From Rutidosis leptorrhynchoides (Eukaryota > Streptophyta > Magnoliopsida > Asterales > Asteraceae): 64,000 nt of DNA. Below are positions 9,981-21,858 of this stretch, piece by piece. The stretch lies in assembly GCF_046630445.1 (NCBI RefSeq), contig NC_092333.1, forward strand, positions 6,196,501-6,260,500, given 5' to 3'. Position 1 is the first letter of the stretch. Every line of letters starts with the position of its first letter. The notes under the pieces were generated by a model. It was not told where the DNA came from. It saw nothing but the letters and a program-made list of their open reading frames with translations, and did no database searches. The position numbers were made by a program, and so were the translations under genes.

Positions 9981-11963
9981 TGATAATGCTAAAAACGAAC
10001 ATATATTTCATAGCATTATTCCTTAAGAAAGACAAGATTTTAGTTGGTATTGTTCGATTTACAAGCGATATTCGTTTAAATTTTAAAAAGAGAAGATAAA
10101 AAGCAGATTCGACAAATTGAAGACAAAAAGGTCCAAAGAGCTAAAAAGTACAAGATACAATTAAAAAGGTTCAAAATATTGATGAGGAACGTCTCAAAAT
10201 GACAAGAGTACAAGTTACAAAACGCAAAGTACGCGATTTAAAATAATACGCGGGGACGTCCGAAAATCCGGAACCGGGACCTGAGCCAAGAAGAAACGCC
10301 CGACGCAACGGACCAAAAATATCTAGTCTACTATGCACAAGAATATAATATAATATATATATAATTATATATAATTATATATTATATATATTATTATTAT
10401 TATATTACGTCGGCAAGAAGAAAACAAAGTAGTTGGCTGAATCCAGGGTGGCCATGCGACTCGCATGGCCAGAAGCACAAAATCATGCGAGTCGCATGGT
10501 GTGAGATTGCTGGTCAGGTCCTATATAAAGCCAGTTTTCTGCCGAGTTTTACACACAAAATTTACATCTCTCTCTCAATATATAAGTAATATATATTTAT
10601 AATTTATATTTTAATTTTAATTATAATTCTAATAATAAGGGTATGTTAGCGAATGTTGTAAGGGTGTAAGTCGAAATTCTGTCCGTGTAACGCTACGCTA
10701 TTTTTAATCATTGTAAGTTATGTTCAACCTTTTTACATTAATGTCTCATAGCTAAGTTATTATTATGCTTGTTTAAAACGAAGTAATCATGATGTTGGGC
10801 TAATTACTAAAATTGGGTAATTGGGCTTTGTACCATAATTGGGGTTTGGATAAAAGAACGACACTTGTGGAAACTAGACTATGGGCTATTAATGGGCTTT
10901 ATATTTGTTTAACTAAATGAAAGTTTGTTAATGTTAATATAAAGATTTACAATTGGGCGTCCCTATAAATTACCATATACACTCGATCGGACACGATGGG
11001 CGGGGTATTTATATGTACGAATAATCGTTCATTTAACCGGACACGGGAATGGATTAATAGCCACTAGAATAATTAAAACAGGGGTGAAATTACATTCAAG
11101 GGTAATTGGTGTAATTGTTAACAAAGTAGTAAAACCTTGGTTTACACGCAGTCGATAACCTGGTGTATTCATTAAACAAAGTATTAAAACCTTGTTACAA
11201 TTCGAATCCCCAATTAGTTGGAATATTTAACTTCGGGTATAATAATAATTTGTCAAGGACACTTGCAATTTATATTTATGACTGATGGACTGTTATGGAC
11301 AAAAACCAGACGGACATATTGAATAATCCAGGACAAAGGACAATTAACCCAAGGGCATAAAACTAAAATCAACACGTCAAACATCATGATTACGGAAGTT
11401 TAAATAAGCATAATTCTTTTATTTCATATTTTATTTCCTTTATTTTATATTTAATTGCACTTCTAATTATCGCACTTTTATTGTTATTTAATCGCACTTT
11501 TAATTATCGTACTTTTAATTATCGCAATTTAATATTATCGCATTTTTTATTATTCGCAATTTCATTATCGTTATTTACTTTACGCTTTAATTTAAAGTCT
11601 TGTATTTATTTTATATTTTACATTAGGTTTTAACTGCGACTAAAGTCTTAAAATCGACAAACCGGTCATTAAACGGTAAAAACCCCCTTTATAATAATAA
11701 TATTACCTATATATATATTTGTATTTTTATAAAAGTAAACTAATATAGCGTTGAGCTTTGTTTAAAGATTTCCCTGTGGAACGAACCGGACTTACTAAAA
11801 ACTACACTACTGTACGATTAGGTACACTGCCTATAAGTGTTGTAGCAAGGTTTAAGTATATCCATTCTATAAATAAATAAATATCTTGTGAAAAATTGTA
11901 TCGTATTTAATAGTATTTCCTAGTAAAATATAAGCTATTTTATATACACCTCGTTTGACATCA
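9981..11963 (+). repeat. 3' LTR of element A
   Basis: The LTR starts with tgataatgct right after the polypurine tract and ends with tttgacatca, giving TG...CA ends and a length of 1,983 bp. It contains a dyad pair and TATA box, a CT-rich leader start, and near its end a block (aggtacactgcctataagtg) that is also recognisable near the end of the LTR of B. The right boundary was set by the CA end and by the change to C-like LTR sequence. Confidence 0.75.
10450..10529 (+). promoter_or_regulatory. LTR promoter of element A: CpG dyad pair and TATA box
   Basis: The dyads are catgcgactcgcatg (10453-10467) and catgcgagtcgcatg (10484-10498), 31 bp apart start to start. The arms of the first extend to 10 bp. 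A TATA box, tatataaa (10522-10529), begins 23 bp after the second dyad. The stretch after it (ttacatctctctctcaatat) looks like the start of an RNA leader. The TATA assignment is from sequence only. Confidence 0.65.
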
Positions 11964-12584
11964 ATAACCAAAGCTTGTATTTGATGATTTTTGCTGGAAA
12001 AATAGTAACTTAGACATTCATAGAAGAGTGTGTGCATTTTGAGAGAGAATTGGGAAGAAAATTGGAAGTGAAATGGAGTAGGTGGTGAGTGGTGAAGGTG
12101 AGTGGGGTTAAAAGGAGTTCTTGTTTTTGTTTCCTTGCTCATAAGTCATGCTAGTTGTCTAATTGTTGGTTCCACATGTTTGTTGACTATATAGGGCTGC
12201 TAAGAGCTGAATTATTATGTGTATATACCAATAGTATATACGTCTAGGAGCTGGGTATTGTACGAGTACGAATACGGTTGCATACGAGTAGAATTGTTGA
12301 TGAAATTGAACGAGATTGTAATTGTAAGCATTTTTGTTAAATAGAAGTACTTTGATATGTGTCTTGAAGTCTTCCAAAAGTGTATTATTACAACATAATA
12401 CACTACATGTATATACATTTAACTGAGTCGTTAAGTCATTGTTAGTCATTACATGTAAGTGTTGTTTTGAAACCTTTAAGTTAACGATCTTGTTAAATGT
12501 TGTTAACTCATTGTTTATAATATCTAATGAGATGTTAAATTATTACATTATCATGATATTATGATGTACTAATATATCTTAATA

Positions 12585-12666
<82 letters not shown>

Positions 12667-13191
12667 TTAAATGTCGTTACAACGATAATCGTTACATATA
12701 TGACTCGTTTCGAAATCCTTAAGTTAGTAGTCTTGTTTTTACATATGTAGTTCATTGTTAATACACTTAATGATATGTTTACTTATCATTTATCATATTT
12801 AAACATAGTGTAACAATATCTTAATATGATTCATATGTATTTAGTAAGACGTTGTTATAACGATAATCGTTATATATATCGTTTCGAGTTTCTTAATTCA
12901 ATAAACTCATTTTGATATATATCACTCATTGTTAACATACCTAATGAGATACTCACTTATCATAATATCATGTTAACTATATATATCCATATATATGTCA
13001 TCATATAGTCTTTACAAGTTTTAACGTTCGTGAATCACCGGTCAGCTTGGGTGGTCAATTGTCTATATGAAACCTATTTCAATTAATCAAGTCTTAACAA
13101 GTTTGATTGCTTAACATGTTGGAAACACTTAATCATATATATATCAATTTCATTTAATATATATAAACATGAAAAAGTTCGGGTCACTACA
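11964..13191 (-). repeat. Inverted LTR fragment of a C-like family
   Basis: Read on the minus strand this begins tgtagtgacccgaactttttc, as the LTRs of elements C and E do. It follows the C LTR through the aggtttcaaaacaacactta and tcaacaattctactcgtat blocks with clear divergence. It stops at 11963/11964, where element A was inserted; the rest should lie left of the window. Its right end at 13191 joins element B's reverse transcriptase region, so this LTR was inserted into B. Whether it is a solo LTR or part of a longer element cannot be seen. Confidence 0.7.
12585..12662. repeat. (TA)n microsatellite
   Basis: An uninterrupted run of about 39 TA dinucleotides lies inside the inverted C-like LTR. 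Confidence 0.95.
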
Positions 13192-14850
13192 CGAGGACCA
13201 AGAGAAAACCACCTTTACATGCCCTTATGGTACTTTCTCTTATCGACGTATGCCCTTTGGCTTATGCAATGCTCCTGCTACCTTTCAAAGGTGTATGGTA
13301 GCTATTTTTCATGATATGATTGAAGACTTTATGTAAGTATTCATGGATGACTTTTCAGTCTTCAGTAATTCTTTTGACTCATGTCTTAATAATCTTGAGC
13401 GTATGTTAATTAGGTGTCAAGAATCAAATCTTGTGCTTAACTGGGAAAAATGCCATTTTATGGTAAGAGAGGGCATTGTATTAGGTCAAAAATTTTCTTG
13501 TGCAGGTCTGGAGGTGGATAGAGCTAAAGTTGAAGTCATAGCTAAATTACCACCACCGTCGAATGTGAAAGGTGTAAGAAGTTTTCTGGGGCACGCCGGT
13601 TTTTACCGTCGATTCATCAAAGATTTTTCTAAAATTGCAACCCCTATGAACAAACTTCTAGAGAAAGACGCTCCATTTGTCTTTACGAACGAGTGTCTAA
13701 ACGCCTTCAATCTTCTTAAAGCAAAGCTCACACAATCACCCATTCTCATATCACCGAATTGGTCACTTCCATTCGAACTTATGTGTGATGCGAGTGACTT
13801 TGCTATTGGTGCCGTCTTGGGGCAAAGAATTGAAAAACATTTCCAGCATATTTATTATGCTAGTAAAATATTGCAAGGAGCCCAACTTAATTACACTACC
13901 ACCGAGAAGGAACTCCTGGTAATTGTCTTTTCATTTGACAAATTCTGATCTTACTTGGTACTAGCAAAGACGGTTGTCTACACGGACCACTCAGCCTTAA
14001 AGTACTTGCTTACTAAGCAAGATGCTAAACCCCGATTAATACATTGGGTCTTGCTTTTGCAGGAATTCGACATTGATATTAAAGATAAAAAGGGGGTCGA
14101 AAACCTAGCAGCCGATCACCTCTCTCGCCTTGAGAACCCAAATCTTGAGGTTCTCCATGAGACCGTTATTCAAGATAATTTTTCTGATGAAAATCTTATG
14201 AGAATTGAGAAAATTGATGATCCTTGGTTTGTAGACATAGCCAACTATCTTGCGGGTGGATTCCTAGAAACCGGTATGTCACATCAAAAACGGAAGAAAT
14301 TTTTCAGTGACTTGAAATACTATTTTTGGAAAACCTGTATCTCTTTAAACGGTGTCCCGATGGGATAATCCGTCGATGTGTCTCTGGGGAAGAATGCAAT
14401 CAAATTCTTCTCCAATGTCATCTTGGTCCCACTGGTGGACATTTCGGACCCCAAATTACGGGGAGAAAAGTCTATGAGGCCGGTTTTTATTGGCCTACCA
14501 TCTTAAAGATGCCCACCAAATATGTAAATCATGCGATTCTTGCCAAAGGGCAGGAAAGATTAGTCAAAGAGACGAAATGCCTCAAAACATAATCCAAGTT
14601 TGTGAGGTTTTCGATATTTGGGGCATTGATTTCATGGGACCATTCCCAAAGTATCATTCCAACCAATACATACTCGTTGCCGTTGACTACGTGTCAAAAT
14701 GGGCTGAGGCAAAGGCTCTCCCCACAAATGATGCACGAGTTGTTGTAACTTTTCTTAAAGAGCTTTTTGCCCGGTTCGGTACCCCGAAGACTTTAATTAG
14801 TGATCGTGGTACCCATTTTTGCAGCACCCAATTAGAAAAGGTATTAAAAC
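13192..14850 (+). pseudogene. Element B pol, first visible part (RT to integrase)
   Basis: This part of an Athila-type pol begins within reverse transcriptase, where the inverted C-like LTR was inserted, and stops in the integrase core, where solo LTR F2 was inserted. The catalytic FMDDFSVF box is near 13345, the RNase H CDASDF near 13790, and the integrase finger and [12 protein letters not shown] segment near 14430-14640. It is close to the pol of element A in sequence. As a fossil it shows a few breaks besides the insertions. Confidence 0.8.
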
Positions 14851-16553
14851 TGTGACGATCGCTCCAAATCCATATGGACGAACACGTCATTCATTGATTT
14901 CATTGCGAGGTATTTGGCCTCTATATAATACGTTTTGTAAACATTGCATTCTTTTGAAAAGGCATACCATAAATGAATATTTAATTCTAAGGTTTTCGAC
15001 ATCTGATGATTTCCTCATATAGAAAATCACCGTAAATAATAGTTTACAATAATACTTCCGTTGACAATGCAGTCAAAATGGATACATGATGATGGTTTTG
15101 TGAATGCAACGTTTTCTTGAATAAAGCATGCAAGACTCCATGCACATAGCTTGTATCACATATAAGCAAACAGCGGAAGACTTCTAGGGAACCTGAGAAT
15201 AAACATGCTAACAAGTGTCAACACAAAGGTTGGTGAGTTCATAGTTTTAGTGTTTCGCATAATCTGTATATAAAAGTGGATCACAAGATTTCAGTTGTTT
15301 CTTCCATAAACGTTTATCAAAATATTCTACAAGATTGAGCACCCTGGTAACTAAACTTAACGTATATATAATTTGTACCCTTTGTATAATCATCTTAATA
15401 GTACACGCAAACCAACGTGTACGCTTCTCAAATAGCATACGTCCGTTAAAAGGCTAGCGCTCTAGCTCAGACGGGGATATCAAGCCCTATGGATCCATAT
15501 ACTACTACTCGCGCCCACCAGTTCTTATAACTGGCAGTTACTAGTTACCAAAGCTAAGGGATTTTCGGTTCAAACTCAGTGTAGAATTTAGTATGTACTT
15601 GTATCCATTGCGTTTAAAATAAAGTGCATGTATTCTCAGCCCAAAAATATATATTGCAAAAGCAATTAAAAAAGGAGCAAATGAAACTCACCTTAGCAGC
15701 ACATAAAGTTGTTCATCGTAATGTGACCGAAACTCGGAAATCAAATAATCGTAGATTTCAACCTAGAGAACATATGTTGGTCAATAAATGTCTATAAAGC
15801 TAGGTCAGGTCATAGTGTATCACAATCCTAATGCTCGAGATCGACATACAAAAGTTATCCAAAGTCGTTTCAAAAAGTCAATTTTGACAGTTGCTTAACC
15901 AAACGAGACGTGTTTTATATAAGGATTCATTTACTCGGCTGGTAATATTCAAAAATCCAGTTTATCAACCTTACAAACAAGTTGTTTAAATATTAATTGC
16001 AGATTCAAAAGCAATTCCAATTATCGTCAATTTTAATTCAGTTGACCATATATTTTGATTCGTTCTTCGAAACTATTCGATATCTAAATGAAAAGTTATT
16101 GATTTTTCGCTAGCTTTCCAAAAAACATGTATATCATATACCTTTTACCAGTAATATATGTATTTAATTCATGATTCATTATAAACTGTTTAGCGATAAA
16201 ATTTAGCATACAAGCATGTATAAATATATATACTCGAGCACTAGACATGGATACATAATTAATATATAAAAGATAAAATATAAGTGCTTACGTATCAATA
16301 TTGAGATTCAATATTGTAGAAAAGTACGTAGACGCAACGGAGATGATAAACACTAGGTTTGATTCATATATATACCCCCGAACATTACCCATAACCTCCT
16401 TGGCAATAACCCATAATTTTCTTAGCTCTAGCTTGCTCGTAAACCATTTTTGAAATCGTTTAAACATAACCTCGTCGTAGTATTTTATGTATAATACTAA
16501 TAATTATTATACTACTGATAATAATAATAATAAGATTAATAATAATATTAATC

Positions 16554-16555
<2 letters not shown>

Positions 16556-16613
<58 letters not shown>
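16556..16613. repeat. (TAA)n microsatellite in F2
   Basis: A run of about 19 AAT/TAA units, with interrupted units on its left side. The corresponding place in F1 (38128-38185) has the complementary TTA run. Confidence 0.95.
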
Positions 16614-16617
<4 letters not shown>

Positions 16618-16678
16618 TAAATATAAGAGTGTGAGAGAGAGATGGATGGAATGCATCAAAAATCAGAAACGATCGAGC

Positions 16679-16753
16679 TTTTATACATGTTTGCTGAATC
16701 TGATGCCCATGCAATCGCATGGGCTTTCAGTGCAAATGCCATGCGATCGCATG
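16679..16753 (-). promoter_or_regulatory. F2 LTR promoter: CpG dyad pair and TATA box
   Basis: The dyads are catgcgatcgcatg (16740-16753), perfect, and catgcaatcgcatg (16708-16721), which has lost one CpG, 32 bp apart. On the minus strand, tataaaa follows (16685 down to 16679), 22 bp beyond the second dyad. The arrangement matches F1 and element A. Confidence 0.6.
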
Positions 16754-17715
16754 GCCTGTCTGGACAGCTCACTTTCGTTTGTTTTCTTGCTTGTCGACAT
16801 ATTATTTAATTATATATATATATAATATATTTAATTTATATAATTAATTATATATTATATTAAATTCACATGCATAGTTGACTTGTACTTTTTGTTCCGA
16901 TAAGTCGTACATCATCACTCGACTTATGTCCCGGTTCCGGTTTTTCGAACGTCCTTTCGTACGCTGAGAAAACTTGTACATTACGTTTCGCGACTCGTAC
17001 CATTGTCAAAATATAGTCTTAAATTGTCCGTAAACTATACCACTCGAGATATAACTTATACTTTTGAGTGTTTTGGTCATTTACTTCTATAAATCATCTT
17101 CTCGTTATTTTGTAATATATATATAATAACAATTCGTTTTATGACCAAGTTAATATTATATTTTATCGTATTGTTAAATATATATTTTCAATATTAATAA
17201 ACACGTTTTAAAATACATATCGCAAGTTTATTCATATCTAATTCCAACAGTTAATATTCCTTATTATTGTATGTGTCCAAATTACGTTATTTAAACAAAC
17301 ACTTTAATATTTATTTCGAATATCGTTAAAAATGAACGATTTCTTAAATCAACGTGGACCTCACAACAGAGACTCGTAATAATATTATAATCCTTAAGGG
17401 ATTCAATAAATATCTTTTAATTCAATCGTTTTGCATAATCTTTTATCTCCGTAGTTAAATATATCGATCAGGTAATCAAACCAATAAATTTTAATTCACA
17501 GTATCATATACTCAACACTTTGTTACGTTTTCAAGTTATAGTATATGTATCTATTTACATATAATTGTTCACGAATCGTTGAGAACAATCGAAAGGTAAT
17601 TGAATAGTTCAAAATTTTGAGATTCAACTTCATAGACTTTGCTTATCGTGTCAGAAATATTAAACCATATTGAGAATTTAGTTCAGAATAAGTCAAAATT
17701 TTCCGGGTCATCACA

Positions 17716-18397
17716 AAAACGATATGGGATAATCCATAAAATTTCTACATCTTATCACCCACAAACTAGTGGGCAAGTTGAAAATACGAATCGGGCACTT
17801 AAAAGGATCCTTGAGAAAACGGTTGGATCCAATCCTAAGGTGTGGTCAATGAAGCTTGGCGATGCTTTGTGGGCATTTAGCACCGCCTACAAAACTCCTA
17901 TTGGAACCACACCTTACCGCCTAGTCTATGGGAAGGCATGTCATCTCCCTTTGGAGATTGAGCACAAATCACATTGGGCTCTTAAAACATGTAATCTCGA
18001 TGTTGAAGACGCGGGAAACCTTCGTTTAAACCAACTTCATGAGTTGGATGAGTTGAGACATAGCGCCTATGAAAACTCAAACATATACAAGGAAAAGACC
18101 AAAGTTTGAAACGATAACCGTCTTAAGAATCCAAAAGATTTTAAAGAAGGTGATCGTGTTTTGTTATTCAACTCACGATTTAAACTTTTTTCTGGAAAAC
18201 TCGAGTCCTGATGGATGGGACCATTTGTTGTTAACAAGGTTTTTCCATATGGAACGGTGGAATTACGGAATGCGAAGGGTGATACGTTTAAGGTAAACGG
18301 ACACAGGGTCAAACTATATGTTGATGGACCCATAAACATTGAAGATGAGGTAAAACTCATTTTCAACCCCAAAGCTACCTAAAGTTTGGGGGAGAGT
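17716..18397 (+). pseudogene. Element B pol, second visible part (integrase C-terminal region)
   Basis: After the solo LTR, Athila integrase sequence resumes, with [18 protein letters not shown] near 17755 and the [12 protein letters not shown] segment near 17930. It runs to the end of pol. The last bases, aagtttgggggagagt, are a polypurine-like stretch of the kind that follows each ORF in A and B. Element C is inserted here with target duplication agagt (18393-18397). Confidence 0.75.
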
Positions 18398-21300
18398 TGT
18401 AGTGACCCGAACTTTTCCATGTTTATATATATTAATTGAGATTGATATTTACATGATTAAATGTTTCCAACATGTTAAGCAATCAAACTTGTTAAGACTT
18501 GATTAATTGAAATATGTTTCATATAGACAATTGACCACCCAAGTTGATCGGTGATTCACGAACGTTAAAACTTGTAAAAACTATATGATGACATATATAT
18601 GGATATATATATATAGTTAACATGATACTATGATAAGAAAACATATCATAAAGTATATTAACAATGAACTACATATGTAAAAACAAGACTACTAACTTAA
18701 TGATTTTTAAACGAGACATATATGTAACGATTATCGTTGTAAAGACATTTAATGTATATATATCATATTAAGAGATATTCATACATGATAATATCATGAT
18801 AATATAATAATTTAAATTCTCATTTGATATTATAAACATTGGGTTAACAACATTTAACAAGATCGTTAACCTAAAGGTTTCAAAACAACACTTACATGTA
18901 ACGACTAACGATGACTTAACGACTCAGTTAAAATGTATATACATGTAGTGTTTTAATATGTATTTATACACTTTTGAAAGACTTCAATACACTTATCAAA
19001 ATACTTCTACTTAACAAAAATGCTTACAATTACATCCTCGTTCAGTTTCATCAACAATTCTACTCGTATGCACCCGTATTCGTACTCGTACAATACATAG
19101 CTTTTAGATGTATGTACTATTGGTATATACACTCCAATGATCAGCTCTTAGCAGCCCATGTGAGTCACCTAACACATGTGGGAACCATCATTTGGCAACT
19201 AGCATGAAATATCTCATAAAATTACAAAAATATGAGTAATCATTCATGACTTATTTACATGAAAACAAAATTACATATCCTTTATATCTAATCCATACAC
19301 CAACGACCAAAAACACCTACAAACACTTTCATTCTTCAATTTTCTTCATCTAATTGATCTCTCTCAAGTTCTATCTTCAAGTTCTAAGTGTTCTTCATAA
19401 ATTCTAAAAGTTCTAGTTTCATAAAATCAAGAATACTTTCAAGTTTGCTAGCTCACTTCCAATCTTGTAAGGTGATCATCCAACCTCAAGAAATCTTTGT
19501 TTCTTACAGTAGGTTATCATTCTAATACAAGGTAATAGTCATATTCAAACTTTGGTTCAATTTCTATAACTATAACAATCTTATTTCAAGTGATGATCTT
19601 ACTTGAACTTGTTTTCGTGTCATGATTCTGCTTCAAGAACTTCGAGCCATCCAAGGATCCATTGAAGCTAGATCCATTTTTCTCTTTTCCAGTAGGTTTA
19701 TCCAAGGAAATTAAGGTAGTAATGATGTTCATAACATCATTCGATTCATACATATAAAGCTATCTTATTCGAAGGTTTAAACTTGTAATCACTAGAACAT
19801 AGTTTAGTTAATTCTAAACTTGTTCGCAAACAAAAGTTAATCCTTCTAACTTGACTTTTAAAATCAACTAAACACATGTTCTATATCTATATGATATTCT
19901 AACTTAATGATTTAAAACCTGGAAACACGAAAAATACCGTAAAACCGGATTTACGCCGTCGTAGTAACACCGCGGGCTGTTTTGGGTTAGTTAATTAAAA
20001 ACTATGATAAACTTTGATTTAAAAGTTGTTATTCTGAGAAAATGATTTTTATTATGAACATGAAACTATATCCAAAAATTATGGTTAAACTCAAAGTGGA
20101 AGTATGTTTTCTAAAATGGTCATCTAGACGTCGTTCTTTCGACTGAAATGACTACCTTTACAAAAACGACTTGTAACTTATTTTTCCGACTATAAACCTA
20201 TACTTCTTATGTTTAGATTCATAAAATAGAGTTCAATATGAAACCATAGCAATTTGATTCACTCAAAATGGATTTAAAATGAAGAAGTTATGGGTAAAAC
20301 AAGATTGGATAATTTTTCTCATTTTAGCTACGTGAAAATTGGTAACAAATCTATTCCAACCATAACTTAATCAACTTGTATTGTATATTATGTAATCTTG
20401 AGATACCATAGACACGTATACAATGTTTCGACCTATCATGTCGACACATCTATATATATTTCGGAACAACCATAGACACTCTATATGTGAATGTTGGAGT
20501 TAGCTATACAGGGTTGAGGTTGATTCCAAAATATATATAGTTTGAGTTGTGATCAATACTGAGATACGTATACACTGGGTCGTGGATTGATTCAAGATAA
20601 TATTTATCGATTTATTTCTGTACATCTAACTGTGGACAACTAGTTATAGGTTACTAACGAGGACAGCTGACTTAATAAACTTAAAACATCAAAATATATT
20701 AAAAGTGTTGTAAATATATTTTGAACATACTTTAATATATATGTATATATTGTTATAGGTTCGTGAATCAACAGTGGCCAAGTCTTACTTCCCGACGAAG
20801 TAAAAATCTGTGAAAGTGAGTTATAGTCCCACTTTTAAAATCTAATATTTTTGGGATGAGAATACATGCAGGTTTTATAAATGATTTACAAAATAGACAC
20901 AAGTACGTGAAACTACATTCTATGGTTGAATTATCGAAATTGAATATGCCCCTTTTTATTAAGTCTGGTAATCTAAGAATTAGGGAACAGACACCCTAAT
21001 TGACGCGAATCCTAAAGATAGATCTATTGGGCCTAACAAACCCCATCCAAAGTACCGGATGCTTTAGTACTTCGAAATTTATATCATATCCGAAGGGTGT
21101 CCCGGAATGATGGGGATATTCTTATATATGCATCTTGTTATTGTCGGTTACCAGGTGTTCACCATATGAATGATTTTTATCTCTATGTATGGGATGTGTA
21201 TTGAAATATGAAATCTTGTGGTCTATTGTTATGATTTGATATATATAGGTTAAACCTATAACTCACCAACATTTTTGTTGACGTTTAAAGCATGTTTATT

Positions 21301-21649
21301 CTCAGGTGAATATTAAGAGCTTCCGCTGTTGCATACTAAAATAAGGACAAGATTTGGAGTCCATGTTTGTATGATATTGTGTAAAAACTACATTCAAGAA
21401 ACTGATTTCGATGTAACATATTTGTATTGTAAACCATTATGTAATGGTCGTGTGTAAACAGGATATTTTAGATTATCATTATTTGATAATCTACGTAAAG
21501 CTTTTTAAACCTTTATTTATGAAATAAAGGTTATGGTTTGTTTTAAAAATGAATGCAGTCTTTGAAAAACGTCTCATATAGAGGTCAAAACCTCGCAACG
21601 AAATCAATTAATATGGAACGTTTTTAATCAATAAGAACGGGACATTTCA
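18398..21649 (+). repeat. 5' LTR of element C
   Basis: The LTR runs from tgtagtgacccgaac to cgggacatttca, 3,252 bp, with weakly inverted ends. A leader-like, CT-rich zone lies around 19320-19420. A short hairpin, gaggt-caaa-acctc, stands near its end (21581-21594). Open frames of about 75 codons inside it also occur in the other LTR and show nothing recognisable. Confidence 0.93.
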
Positions 21650-21651
21650 GT

Positions 21652-21663
21652 TGGTATCCGAGC
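21652..21663 (+). other. Primer-binding site of element C
   Basis: The bases tggtatccgagc lie two bases after the 5' LTR. They match the complement of the 3' end of initiator methionine tRNA (tggtatcagagc) except at one position. Element G carries the standard form. Confidence 0.7.
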
Positions 21664-21858
21664 GTTGGTCTTAGAGAACCAGAAAATTTGCATTAGTGTG
21701 TCTTATCGAGTTTGTTAGGATGCATTAGTGAGTCTGGACTTCGACCGTGTTTTCTTTAAAAATGATTGCTTAACATTTTTGTTGGAAACTATATATTTTT
21801 AACATATGAATATTATGTGATATATTAATCTCTTAACGTGTTTGATATTATGTGATAG

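Larger units (their letters stand above)
1..11963 (+). mobile_element. Element A: Athila-type Ty3/gypsy retrotransposon, 3' portion
   Basis: This is the distal part of an Athila-lineage LTR retrotransposon; the 5' LTR, leader and most of gag lie left of the window. In order it shows protease, reverse transcriptase, RNase H, integrase, a small zinc-knuckle ORF, an AT-rich spacer, a promoter-like dyad block, a spliced ATHILA-type ORF, about 2 kb of noncoding DNA, a polypurine tract and one LTR of 1,983 bp. The lineage call rests on the ATHILA-type ORF downstream of integrase and on the pol signature. The element sits inside an inverted C-like LTR that resumes at 11964. About one break is apparent in pol and the rest is well kept, so it is probably young, but with one LTR its age cannot be measured. 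Confidence 0.88.
14851..17715 (-). repeat. Solo LTR F2 (family F, inverted)
   Basis: On the minus strand this reads tgtgatgacccggaaa to gcgatcgtcaca, 2,865 bp long, flanked by the 5-bp target duplication aaaac (14846-14850 and 17716-17720). No internal retroelement genes are present, so it is a solo LTR left by recombination. It matches F1 (37496-39885) over most of its length in opposite orientation. It is inserted in the integrase region of element B. Marks in it are a TAA microsatellite, a CpG dyad pair and a TATA box. Confidence 0.88.

Noticed and set aside
16487-16825. Asn-rich open frame and its Ile-rich reverse
   Set aside because: These are translations of the TAA microsatellite. The open frame at 38017-38295 is the same artefact.
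19150-19190. catgtgagtcac in the LTR of C as a decayed CpG dyad
   Set aside because: It would match the A dyad after two CpG losses, but the second half, partner and TATA spacing do not fit. Chance is likely.
18974-19207. A 77-codon open frame repeated in both LTRs of element C (also 28820-29053)
   Set aside because: The LTRs are only about 0.6 percent diverged, so a shared open frame says nothing about coding. The sequence is low in features and lies in a leader-like zone.
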